This document shows positions 1-17,659 of a DNA stretch of 64,000 nucleotides, piece by piece; within the stretch, counting starts at the first letter, position 1, and each line of letters starts with the position of its first letter. Source of the DNA: Ascidia mentula (lineage: Eukaryota; Chordata; Ascidiacea; Phlebobranchia; Ascidiidae); the NCBI GenBank assembly GCA_947561715.1, contig OX387205.1, positions 4,965,001 through 5,029,000 on the forward strand, read 5' to 3'. The notes under the pieces were generated by a model that worked only from the letters and a program-made list of their open reading frames with translations, was not told the origin of the DNA and searched no databases. A program made the position numbers and the translations under genes.

Positions 1-20
1 GGCAAATTGTTGAAACACAC

Positions 21-3000
21 CTTGTATATTTGCTCTCAATTCTGTAACATCTGTGATCTGTTGAGTAGTGAAGCCAGTTTGTCCCGCAAGCACTTTCATG
101 GGGATCAGCTAAAAAAAGATACATATGTTTTATTTTCCTAATATTTTATGTAAAAAAAAATGTTGAGAAACACTGTGTTAAACACTCACGTTCAACTGTA
201 GGTGGGTAGTGTGGTATGACACTCACTGCAAAAATCACAATAATAAGAAGTAAAATTTTAGTAGAAGTTGGGAAAAACCTCCAGAAGCAGGTATTGCCCA
301 TTTGTGGTAATTTTTTTTTTATTTTTAAAATCTTAACATTTATGATATAAAACAAAATATGAAATTAACAACATTTACAACATAGGTGCATGTCCTAATT
401 ATTTATATCCTATATCGTGCTGGTAAAAAAAACAGTAAAAGAAGCAATATGTGTATCTTATGAAAGTTGAACAACATTCATTCCTCCTAATTTATTGGCA
501 AAGCAATTTTTGTGTCAAAGGTGAGGTTATTCTTTAACACAGAAAACAAAATATTTTCTATTCAGGCTGCGCTTAACTAACTATTTGTTTTAGGGCCCAA
601 TGTTTTTTTACACTTTATTACAGTTGTTTGTTATTTACTAAGTTTACCTGCAGCTTTTTTGCAAATGGGATAAACTTCTTCAAAACATTCTCGGTCATTC
701 CAAGTCCCCCACGCTCCTTCAGTGTCCACTCCTACTATTCGTATACAATCTCCATTTGATTCAGGTTGATTGAATTTCCAATTGATGAAGTCCTTTTGAT
801 GATAAATATATTAGCAATGGAGTCAATAATGTTTTGAATTGGCTGTAGACTGATGATAAATAACATGGAAAAAAATATTTGAGAATTGATTCTGGGAATC
901 ATTTCCCATTCTGTTGCAAGCTAATTCTTAATTTGCTTTTATAGACACTGATGATGCTTTTAACGAAGCAAAATATATATGTCTAATTAAAGAAGACTGA
1001 AAGATTTTAACCTGAAACGAAAGTTTCCTAGACAGTTGGAAAAAATATGCTTACTTTCACAGAAAATGGAAGCCTGTTTTTTACACAGGTTTTTATCAAG
1101 GACGTTTTCAAGCAATGTTTTAACAAAACTACTCCATTGACCTGATTGCACCACTGGCCTCCTTCACTATAATTTAAAGACTGCACTACAACTGATATAC
1201 TCAAAAATGGAGACCAAGATTTTAATAGTTTTGTATTACTAAAATGAAAACCTGATTTTTTCGTATATTTTCAACCTCCCTCTCAGAAAGTTTTTTAACT
1301 TGAAGATTTAAAGGAAGATTTAAAACCTTATTTCTGTCCTTGCAACTTTCAATGGACTAAATTTGCCTTTTTTTGTTAAAACTAATGAAACACCCCACAA
1401 CTAGGAAGCATAAGTGAAGCCAGACAAATTTTTGGTCAAAATTAACAAACCTTCCAGACAACTAGTAAAAAAAGTGTTTCAAATTATCATTGCGGTATAG
1501 TGTGAAATATTTGTGGGCTATTTGAAAAAACTGGTAATAGTGAAGATGCTTATTGGTGGTGTATGTTATATCATGGTACTTGGTCACTGTATATAAGCAT
1601 GTACTACAACATCATACACAGAACTTCAGTTCATAGCTTTTAACAGAGTAATGAAAAATAGAAAGAAACTGTATTTACTTACCAGGGGTGTGTTGTCTGA
1701 CCACTGATATGATCCTTCAAAGACCTTGTCATTTAATCCAATCCATGACTGGCCCTTAAGGTGACCTGAGAAAAAAAACACACACAAGTTGTTTGGTCTG
1801 TTTTTCTCAAATAGAACATTTTTTTGTCTTTCACATCATTGTTACCTGATATAAATGTTTGTTCGACGTCATTGTGAATGCTCACTAAATCACCATATCC
1901 CTGCTGTGCACTCTGACAGAATGTCCTGGAATCATCCCAGCTGAGCTGTGTGTCATGGAACAAATAACATTGTCCCTCAAGCAATCTCCATCCGCTCGAA
2001 CATGTGTAATTAACTTAAAGCAAGATGTATAAAAACCGTCAGTTATGTTCCTAACTTAAAGCAAGTTGTAAAAATTAAATACAACAAAATAAGATTTTAA
2101 ATTCTTAAATTATTGCTTGAACAAAAGCGCAAAAATTTAAACATATATAAAGTCTTTAAACTAATTTTATAGATATCGCCAAACAGTGATAAAAAATACA
2201 TTAAAAAATTAGGACATACTTGATGGTATTGGGATGGGAGAAAGACTTACACCTTCACTAATTTCACAACCAAATGCCTGCAATTGAAAACAGTTTCCAG
2301 CCTCCCAGTTGCTGGTTGCTGCAAGACAAATACACAATGATATCAAAATCATAAATCATTTTTTTTCCACAGCATACTTTTTCCGGTGTAGACCCAAGAA
2401 CAGTCATCAACTCCTGACACAAGCCACTTGGTGTAATCTCCATCCCATTGGGAATAAGTTATTGGTGTTCCATCCCACCAAGTCATAACATCATCATGTC
2501 CCAAATCTAATAAATAGTTCAAAAGTAGTCACATAAACGAAACTATCTCATTTATTGCTGTTTGATTTTTTATGCCAAATACCGGAGGCACCAATCCACA
2601 TTTGCAGAATTCCATCAGATTTCCACTGATTATAGAATGCAACCAGAAAATCTTGCTCTTCTTGACTAGGGAAAGCAAATAATAAGTTTACTTGTAACAT
2701 AATTTTCATCAATGAAAAAACACTATTGTCTTCATAATAATTTAAGTCTATTTTATTTTGAAATAGAATGTGCAAGTACAATATAGACACAAAATAAAAA
2801 TCCCATGTGCACAAATACCAAGGATTAACACTTGCAACAACATGTTTTGTATACATTTCATAAACGAGCTGACGATGCCCATAGGGTGAAATATACATCC
2901 CTAAATTTTACCGGGTTAATCTTGTTTTCAGCAAGTGCTTCTTGTGTGTTCTTTAAACTAAATGTTTTTAATAATTGATATCTGCTGATAATCATCATGA

Positions 3001-5725
3001 CCACATGTTTAGTTTGATGTTATTCATAGAAATCACCCACGTTTCAATGGTGATTGGCCGAGCATTACGAAGATAGCAATAATCTCTTGCATCCGTCCAT
3101 GTTGTAAACAAATCATCATTTAAATGAAACTCATAACACTTTCCATGACCATATATCCATCCATCAGGACAAGTTGCTAAATAAGAGTAAAGTAACTGAA
3201 ACTCCACCATTATTACTTTTAGTGATAAATCTCACTTTTCTGTCCTTTTTTGCAGACAAATTTCTTGTCTTCTCCACATCTTGTAGTGTTCCATAATCCT
3301 GACGATGATATCATTTCTGTGCATGTACTTCCTGTGTGTCTGTAACATATATTTTATACAACTGTGTACACTGGAATATTTTAAACTCGCTTAGAAAAGC
3401 CCACAGGAAAGAAAAAAGAACAACAAATATTACATTATGTTTGGTGGTTCCGTGTCCCAATTTGTATAGCTCAATGAATCATGGCCATTGCTCCAGCCCA
3501 ATAAACCAGGTGTTGACTAAAAACAAATATAAGTGATTTTCAAAGTAAAGCAAAAAAATGGTTTTCTATTGAAATGTTTGATACAAGAAGGAAAAGTCTA
3601 CATTGAATCACAGATAAAAAATCTAAAACACTCTCATCTGTTTTACCGTATCTGATAAACCAATCCATATGTCCTGGGCAGCTTGGGTCGCATAATTTTC
3701 AACAAAAGTTTCCTCAGTAGCACTTACAATGGAAGTCAAATAACCATCAAAATTGGTCAAGCAGTAATCATTTGCCTACAAATTGACTTAATTTTCTTTC
3801 TTCTAATGCAAGCAGCAAACCACAATATAAAAACTTACATCATGCCAGGTCATGGACTGATCAACATACACATAACAACTCGATTCAAATGCCTCAAAAC
3901 CCCTGTCAGTGTCACATAGCTCCAGGGATTCTTGTGGTGCTTTACAAACATAATACCTTGTAAAGTGCATATTGCTTGTTATATTTGGAAGTAAACTGCA
4001 AAAAGTTTGATATACCATAAGCTATTACAGCTTGTATCATCCATTGTATTTTGATAAAGTCCATTTCCTCCCTCATAAGTTACACATAATTCTCCTTGAT
4101 TAATAGTTGGTGCACCGCTTCTCCAAAGTCTAAAAATCATTCAATATTTTATTATAAGTCATTTTATCTATTCCCATAAGTTTTGAACAAACAAGCATGC
4201 CCCAGAATAAATGCACCAAACTTACAGCACATCATTTAACACAGGAATTCCATCACTCCAGAGCCACTGTCCATTATTGTCGAGGTCATTTAATCCAATC
4301 CACCATTTTTGACCTGAGACTGGTCCAATCCCTGTTTGGTATACCCAGTTCTAGGCACATATAAAGTTTGATGGTATAATAAAGCAATTTTGTTGATTAC
4401 AAATACAAACAATTATAACATTACAAATAAAATTCATTTAATGTCAATTTTGGTTCCACATTACGAAAAAAAGTTAAATGTAAGCCATTTAGTAAACAAA
4501 AAGGATATCATGTGTAATCTATTGCTGATATTGATGAAGTAAGTGTTTGCTAGTTTAGTTTAGGAGTAGTTGTAAATTGATATCATTATAGCAAGAAAAC
4601 ATGACAAAGCATTTACACTGTACAACAACAAATTTTTTATTGACATTTGAAAAGACCACAACATTGGAAAATATCTGTCATATTGGTCTTTCAAATAAAA
4701 AAAGGGACATGAATTTTGGCCCAAAAGCATAAAATAGTTTGAAACAGAAAACACACTGACCCGTTCATCCTGATCGGCAAAACTGACAAGATGGCCTCCG
4801 GTTGATTGACATGCTGTTTCTGCATGAGACCACGAAACTTTTTGGGTTTGGAATTGGTAGCAATTGTTGTTGTAAGCCTTCCAATCATCAGGGCAAGCAG
4901 CGAAAGCTTGTTCTAATTAACAATACATCTAATGAACTATACCACATTATACTTTCAAATAAATAGGTTCAGTCGCAGAAAGGCTTCTAGTCAACTTTTA
5001 CCCGCCCATTAATTTGACTCACATCTGTTCAAGAAATTTCTTAAATAAACATTTTAATTTATTGATGCAGTGGTTTGCAATTTTTATGGGTCGTTGACAA
5101 ACTCGTCCTATACAAAATGTGATGACGATGAACATGAACGAAACTGACAATTTTAACGAAAACAAATCAGCGAATTTTTCTATTTACTTCACAGTATGAT
5201 AGCCCAAATGGAAATAAAATTCTTAAGTCTTCAATGAAAATCGACGAATCTTGTGTAGCGGTACTCAAAACTTTGAGGCTCACGGTACACTTGGATCCTA
5301 TTAAATCGTTTGTCAGTTCAAGTTATAAATGAAACAATAGGTAGTCTTGGTTTGGTGACAACTGCAGCGGTCGCCTATAATATTTTAAATATGTTTCTCG
5401 CGGCATACCTGAACCCGCTTCACGGCACAGAGTTGGAAAAACCCTGAGCTATTAACGTCCAAACAATATTATAACTTCTCACGGTGCATCACGACGCCCT
5501 AATTGCCAACCTCTGCTTTACCCAACTTACAAGAAATTTGCAACTTTGCCATTATTCGAGATAATCAAGAAGATTCAAAAGTTACAAATACGACGTAGAC
5601 CTATTACGGTAGTTACTTTTTATGCAACAGTATAGATCTCATATCCACGATTTAACGTATCGAAGATACTTACCTACGCCAATTAGGATGATGGCGAATA
5701 ACGGCCACGCGACAAGAGATTTCAT
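21..5725 (-). CDS. Multi-CTLD C-type lectin, 5' part (runs off left edge)
   Basis: Secreted or receptor-type lectin. Coding exons 5' to 3': 5674-5725, 4761-4912, 4226-4350, 4016-4129, 3839-3956, 3647-3775, 3434-3516, 3236-3339, 3041-3176, 2583-2665, 2378-2506, 2253-2318, 1846-2013, 1683-1765, 648-792, 190-225, 21-108. All phases close, giving 603 codons before the edge. Exon 1 encodes a signal peptide (MKSLVAWPLFAIILIGV). Five C-type lectin domains follow, each opening with a C-P-x-G/D-W-like motif and carrying W-I-G-L. CTLD4 (about residues 458-562) keeps Q-P-E (523-525) and W-N-D (545-547), the positions that bind Ca2+ and sugar in this fold. CTLDs 1-3 lack a clean EPN/QPD. No ricin-type or FN2 domain precedes CTLD1, unlike the vertebrate mannose receptor. 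Total CTLD number and any membrane anchor lie outside the window. Confidence 0.9.
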
Positions 5726-7641
5726 TTTAGGGAGAGTGTTTTATTCCGTCATGTAAAAAGTAACAGTTCTACTATCAGTTTATACCTAACTTTAAAAACA
5801 TAAAATGTTAGCATTCATTGAAGAAGTAATATATTACTAATGCAGATGGTAGATGTTACTTTATAATATGACAGTCTGGCACTATTGCTTTAATTGTATT
5901 GTGTCGGTCTTTATCAAACGGATCTTCGCCAAGCCTTAGGTACAGTTTTATTCAAATTTATATCACCCAAAAGCATTTTTAACTAGGGGAAGTATTTTTA
6001 CAAAATTGAAGTGCTCGATAGAATACTAGCAGAAAGTATGTATTTGTGATTATAACATACCTCTGTCGAGAGACAATACCTTCAGACTGCTCAACTTTCA
6101 ACAATTACTCGCTTCGTTAGATAAAAATAAGTAAAAAAATTGGAACAAATCCACTTAGTCGTCTCAACTGTGGCGAATCCCTAATACGTCGAACACAGAA
6201 AGGTTTGAAACCCAAACGCGAACTTTTTTCTTTATAGTTTCCTTGTATCTTAACAGATGCCTGGGACATTGTATGCGACTAATGCGGTTGCATGTCGCTC
6301 AATATGCCCAAGCACACAAGAGTGGTTATGCAAAGACAAATATTTGGAGATGGCTGCCCAGAACCCTGAAACATATTAACGCATTGCCTCGAAAGAAAAT
6401 CAACGTGATCAGACGAACGTCAAAATTAGGTGACAAAGTTGATCAAGTCATAAATTTGATTAAAATTTTTTGCGGCATATTGCTGACTTGTTACAGGCCT
6501 AATTATTTTGGTCGCCAAAAAAGGGGTCAAGAAGTAGCCTACAAGCGGTAAAGAAAATTTAGTTTTTGACATAAACCAAACAAGCCGTCGTAGAGTATTA
6601 CAAAACATCCAAGTATAATTTTTTTAACCACAGTGGACAATTACACACACGTACAAGTCAACATTTAAAACCGCGTTAAAATTTCTTACACAAAGGTTGG
6701 TCGACGGGCAATCATTCATCAAACAATAACTTCACACGACCAGGAGATTCGAGCTATTCCTGGTTGACGCATGACGATGAGTTGCTTCGCTCGTACCTAG
6801 TACTGGCCAGGGTGTGAACTTTGCACTTCGGCTGGTTATCATGCAAGTTATCGTATTTGCTTTGCAGCGACGTGGGATTTTGAAGAGCTTTGCAACCGTT
6901 GTCCGAAATGCCTGGAATGTTTGTTTTCTTGTTTTTTTTTAAATAACATTACTTTGTCGAACAAATCCTCTCAAAAATAGCGACCTTGCTGGTCATATGA
7001 TACTTATCCGTTACTTCGAGATACTTCACAAAAATATTACATACGTTTATGTATACAGACAATTTGTGTAATTTGTCTCTTTGGACGTCACACCACCCTT
7101 AAGATAACCCCGCACTTTCGGTTGATTTTGTTTAACAAGTTGACCTCTTGATCACCTCGCTGAATGATTGTAAACCTTTTACGCCATTTACTACCAGTTG
7201 TTACCGGTCCAATCCTGCCTTTTCGTCGACTAATTCCTGTAGCAGTATCACAATTCGGCGTCATATATATTACTCCAGTATGTATTGTAAATAATTTTAC
7301 AAAAAAGAATGAACATAGAAATCACAAAATTTGGAACAAAAAGACGTGCTCTCGTGCAAGTTGTCAATTTTCTTGTGTATAAAATACAAAAAGCAAGCTT
7401 ACACAAAAATGCTACATAATATAAACAATATGTTGAATAATTACTGCAACGTTATGGTTTGCTTGTGTAACAAAAACCTTGGCAAAACATAATATTATTC
7501 ATTACATGTCTTTTTTGTGTCTACCACAGTTTTAACACAATCTGCAAAGTCCCTGATTTCAACACAGTTAAACCGAGTTACATAAACCGTGAATACAATA
7601 AACTTGTAACTCGTCACAGGTGATGGTACAACATAGGTGGT
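5726..7641. other. Intergenic: lectin upstream region and WDR47 3' flank
   Basis: This stretch lies between the lectin start codon and the WDR47 stop codon, both on the minus strand. It should hold the lectin promoter and the WDR47 3' UTR. The longest open frame (6243-6551, +) has no ATG at its start, no splice partners and no recognisable domain. I see no RNA gene or repeat I can support. Confidence 0.5.
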
Positions 7642-13965
<6,324 letters not shown>

Positions 13966-14492
13966 TGAAGACCACTCGTAGTAACTGTGTAATCTGAGTT
14001 ATCGGCAGTTGCAAATAATGATTTAACAACGTCGCTGCCCCAACAACAATGTAAACACAACGAACATCAACGCATGAGTGGTTTCATTGAGGACACGCAA
14101 CATTGACTTCGCTACTTAAGGAATTCAGATGAACTATTGCATTTGCCAAATATCTTTTCCTCACAAATTTCTTTCTTCAGTGTAAAATTAAACTAATCAG
14201 AAAGTCGGCTGTACTTTTGGAATACAAAGTTATTAAGGTTGAGAAACTGATATTTAGGTTGTGTGTTTTTAAGTCCCAACAATAAATTTCCAAAAAAAGG
14301 AAATAAATTTTAATTGTTAAACAAGAATTACAAAATAGATTTTTAAATTACAACTTGTTGATTATAAAAATTATATTTGTAAAGTACCGAGGTTTACCTT
14401 TAATTGAACTGTGAAGTCATGCGTGTCAACACCGATGCGTTCTCTTTCGCGATAGTTCAAGGCGTCGATAGGTTGTAAAATCCATCAGAATC

Positions 14493-16775
14493 ATGCCTCC
14501 GAAGTTCGACCCCACCGCAATTACTTATGGTGAGTGAAGGAAAGAAGTTAACACATTTTACTAAAACCACAATTAAACAGATAGTCTTAACAGCATTTTC
14601 GTAATGCCCGCCCTCCACTGTGCAGTGGTTCCGAATTTATTCCTTGACATTCCTACTTTGCTAGTTCGAAACTTGTAAATTTCCTTTAACCCCTATTTTC
14701 CTAACTTTTCTAATTGTGAAATCATTGCATGATATAAAAAATAAGCTTCTCGAGAGAGGATTTTATTTGGCGATCACGGACAAACTGACGTTTTTTTCAT
14801 GCACTACTTGACCATAAAATTGTGAGAAACTAAGTTGAGGATTTATCCTCATTCTTTCCGATCTGGCTTGTACTCACAGAAATTCTATGTGATTAATGAC
14901 ACGTCATATTTTCTTCAGTTTATCTCCGTGTAACTGGAGGAGAAGTTGGTGCCACGGCATCTCTTGCACCCAAAATCGGACCCCTTGGTCTCAGCCCCAA
15001 AAAGGTTGGCGATGATATTGCAAAGTCTACCCAAGACTGGAAGGGGTTAAGAATTACTGTGGAGTTGAAAATCCAAAACAGGTTAGACTAATACTCTTGT
15101 TTGGTAATTTGTTTGGGTTCCATGTATGATGGAAATTTAATCCACAACATCACCAGGTACTGCTATACATTTGTAGCTGTATTCCCTTGTTATTTTCATT
15201 CGCAAATTCAATGACAGTAAAACAAGATGGGTGGTGGTACTGGTATTTAAAATTGCCTCTTGGTGTAGTTGTGAAAAAAGGAGTTAACTACATTAAATAG
15301 CAATGCCATAGCCAATAATAGTAGAGCAAATGGCATGCTCATAAGCAGGCACACCCACTCTTGCTCTCTATTAAATGTATACTGTCTGAATTTCAGTGCA
15401 TGATTAGTATTTGCCTAAAAGGGCAGTTTTCTTTTGAAGGATAAACATACAAGATCATTGTATGGGAAAAATGGTAGGATGACCAGCTCACATTACAGCT
15501 ATTGCAGTGGTAAAAAAAACGAATTGTGGAATGTTGTGAATTTACCTCGAGCAAACCTCCGTTTGATTTAAATTGTATGTAAATAGTTTTTAAAATACTG
15601 GCTCTACCATTTTATGTAAAAATTAACATACCTCTGTGTTATAACTGGATTGTTATTTTCATCCCCAAGTGTTTGTTAAGGTTTCTTGCTCAAGGAGACA
15701 CAAGTTGTTTGTAACAAGGGATGTCTGGGTTTTTAACCATTTCACTAAATCATCCTTTCTTTTGCTACATTAATAGTGCCGATAAATGATATTTAGTGTC
15801 AGATCAAACCTCTTTCCCAAATGATGACAAAAAGTACGGCGCAGTGAGATGTGGTTTTGTGCAAGTTCATTTGTTGCAACTAAAATATGACTATTTCAAT
15901 AGTTTTAAACTAAAGTTCTTTTGTTTTTGGACAAAGGGACTTGCACAAATTATTCAGTGATCTGTAATAACCGAACCTGATGGGAAAGTGTGTATAGGAT
16001 TTCAATTCTTTTTGCTTATTTTACTCTGTTGCTATGGCAAATTAACCAATCTTGGGGATAGTGTATGTCAAATGTAATTCCTGCATAACTTGTACAAAGT
16101 AATGCAGGAAGATGTTGTTATCACCAGGCAAGCTACCGTGCGAGTGGTTCCAAGTGCCTCATCTTTGATCATCAAAGCCTTGAAAGAACCTCCTCGTGAC
16201 CGCAAGAAAGTCAAGAACAGTGAGTAGGCTGGGCATCTTGACAGCAAGACGTACTTGCCTCATGGCTGTTTGTCATGCTCTTGGGAAACCCAGCCCTAAA
16301 TGGTTGGGGTTGGCATCCTATCCACACTTACATGTGAAACTGTGCCATCGGTGAACACACACCGAAATCAAAGTGCTTTGCTTCAATGGCTGTTGCACTA
16401 AACTTGTTCTATGACCATGTTATACTTTTCCTTTTCTCAGTCAAGCACAATGGCAACGTAACTTTGGATGACATGTACAATGTTTCACGCACCATGCGGG
16501 AAAGGTCTATGGCAAGACATTTCTCTGGCACGGTCAAGGTTTGTGGCTGATGATGTGCTTTACCTATTTCTGTACACTTATTAATTTACTGTACATTTAT
16601 GCAGGAAATTCTTGGTACAGCACAAAGTGTAGGTTGCACTGTTGATGGCAAACCACCACACGATATCATCGAAATGATTGACAATGGTGAGATCGATGTT
16701 CCCGAGGTATGTTGTGTTTTCCTAAAATTTGATTGGTAGCTTTTTATATTTTGTATGTTTGTGTTACAGGAGTAA
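14493..16775 (+). CDS. RPL12: 60S ribosomal protein L12 (uL11)
   Basis: Large-subunit protein of the ribosomal stalk base, which binds 28S rRNA at the GTPase-associated centre. Exons 14493-14529, 14919-15081, 16128-16219, 16441-16538, 16605-16706 and 16770-16775 total 498 nt and encode 165 aa, the same length as the vertebrate protein. It begins MPPKFDP and contains the conserved uL11 segments [42 protein letters not shown] and [11 protein letters not shown]. The last exon carries only one codon (GAG) plus the stop. Upstream (14436-14448) a pyrimidine run (TTCTCTTTC) could be a 5'TOP start. Two overlapping AATAAA signals lie 39 nt past the stop. Intron 3 contains a possible snoRNA, annotated separately. 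Confidence 0.98.
16227..16360 (+). ncRNA. Candidate H/ACA snoRNA in RPL12 intron 3
   Basis: The intron folds by eye into two hairpins. The first has a perfect 7-bp outer stem, GGCTGGG (16227-16233) with CCCAGCC (16289-16295), an internal loop, then TGACA/TGTCA and a GCAAG-ACGTA-CTTGC tip. A short hinge (CTAAATGG) follows. The second has TGGCA (16311-16315) pairing TGCCA (16343-16347) and an inner CACA/TGTG stem. The unit ends in ACA three bases before 16360. In vertebrates RPL12 hosts the H/ACA snoRNA SNORA65, so the location is suggestive. Weak points: the hinge does not match ANANNA exactly, and the outer stem of the second hairpin is poor. No target site was derived. Confidence 0.35.
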
Positions 16776-16813
16776 CTGCATCTTTTTGAACAACGCATGT
16801 GGTGAGGTCAAAA

Positions 16814-16824
16814 AATAAAATAAA
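16814..16824 (+). terminator. RPL12 polyadenylation signals
   Basis: Two overlapping AATAAA hexamers begin 39 nt after the RPL12 stop codon, the expected spacing for a short ribosomal-protein 3' UTR. Confidence 0.75.
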
Positions 16825-17659
16825 GAAAATGAAGACATTTGTTTTTGTGATGGTCATGTTAAGTTATGATTAGAAAGGACCACAAAAAGACAGTACAAAG
16901 CTTAGAAGGTCAAATGGTTCTACATGGTTATCAGCGTTAATTAAAAGCCCTTCAGAAAGTGAAATATTAATTTGGAAAGAGCTTTAAATTCGTATTCGTG
17001 GATGTTCCGTGTAGTCTTGCCACAAGTTGATGCACGCCAAACTGCACAGACCTCCGAACAGTGTCATTTCGGTCTTATTTGCAATGTCAACAAAGACTTT
17101 GCAGTATGGTAGGGAGTCCGCATGCTGTACAAAATGTTTCAGTTTTTGGTTGGGTGGGTTACAGTTTTTAAGTTAGAAATTCGTTCGTGCATCTGGTTGG
17201 TGCTGAGTGTTGTATTGGGCTCATCAGCTTGTGGCACCTATACCTTTTTCTGAGGTTACTTTTGACAGGAGTACTGGGTCGGCTGATAAGGGCTTGACTC
17301 CACTTTTACTCTTTTGTAGACAAATAGTGGAAATTTGGTAAAAGGATCCCCTAGATTCAATTTTTAGTGGTCGCCATGTTCATAAGTCATGTTAATTGAA
17401 TAAAAACAATCCGACAAGCATAAGCAGTTTGGTTTTCTACGTCAACCCCGAGTGTAGTGATCAAATGTGTCCTCACAAACCTTCAACGTATGCTTGTCAG
17501 AAATATCAACAATGTGATGAATTTGAAGTAATATTAACATAGAAGTCATAAGAAAAAAATTCACCCATTGGGAAATACCCGATTGGCACGTTTTTTACTG
17601 TTCTTTGCCTCTGTAGCTAAGTTTTTATAGCTATACGATCATCGGGAGCCACAACTACA
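16825..17659. other. Intergenic, RPL12 to PAK1IP1
   Basis: Both flanking genes are on the plus strand, so this region should hold the PAK1IP1 promoter. I see no long ORF, RNA gene or clear repeat in it. Confidence 0.5.

Noticed and set aside
3957..4015. Frameshift or 20-nt intron in lectin CTLD1
   Set aside because: A naive splice at TTTTTGCAG needs an impossibly short intron. Using the later acceptor TTTACAAG gives a 59-nt intron, restores phase, and yields the expected CTLD ending (DDTSCNSLWYYVCK).
6243..6551. 102-codon plus-strand ORF between the lectin and WDR47
   Set aside because: The first codon is TTG and the sequence has no family resemblance or splicing signals; likely chance.
15817..15980. 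C/D snoRNA in RPL12 intron 2
   Set aside because: A C-box-like ATGATGA is present, but the nearest CTGA is about 150 nt away and there is no terminal stem.
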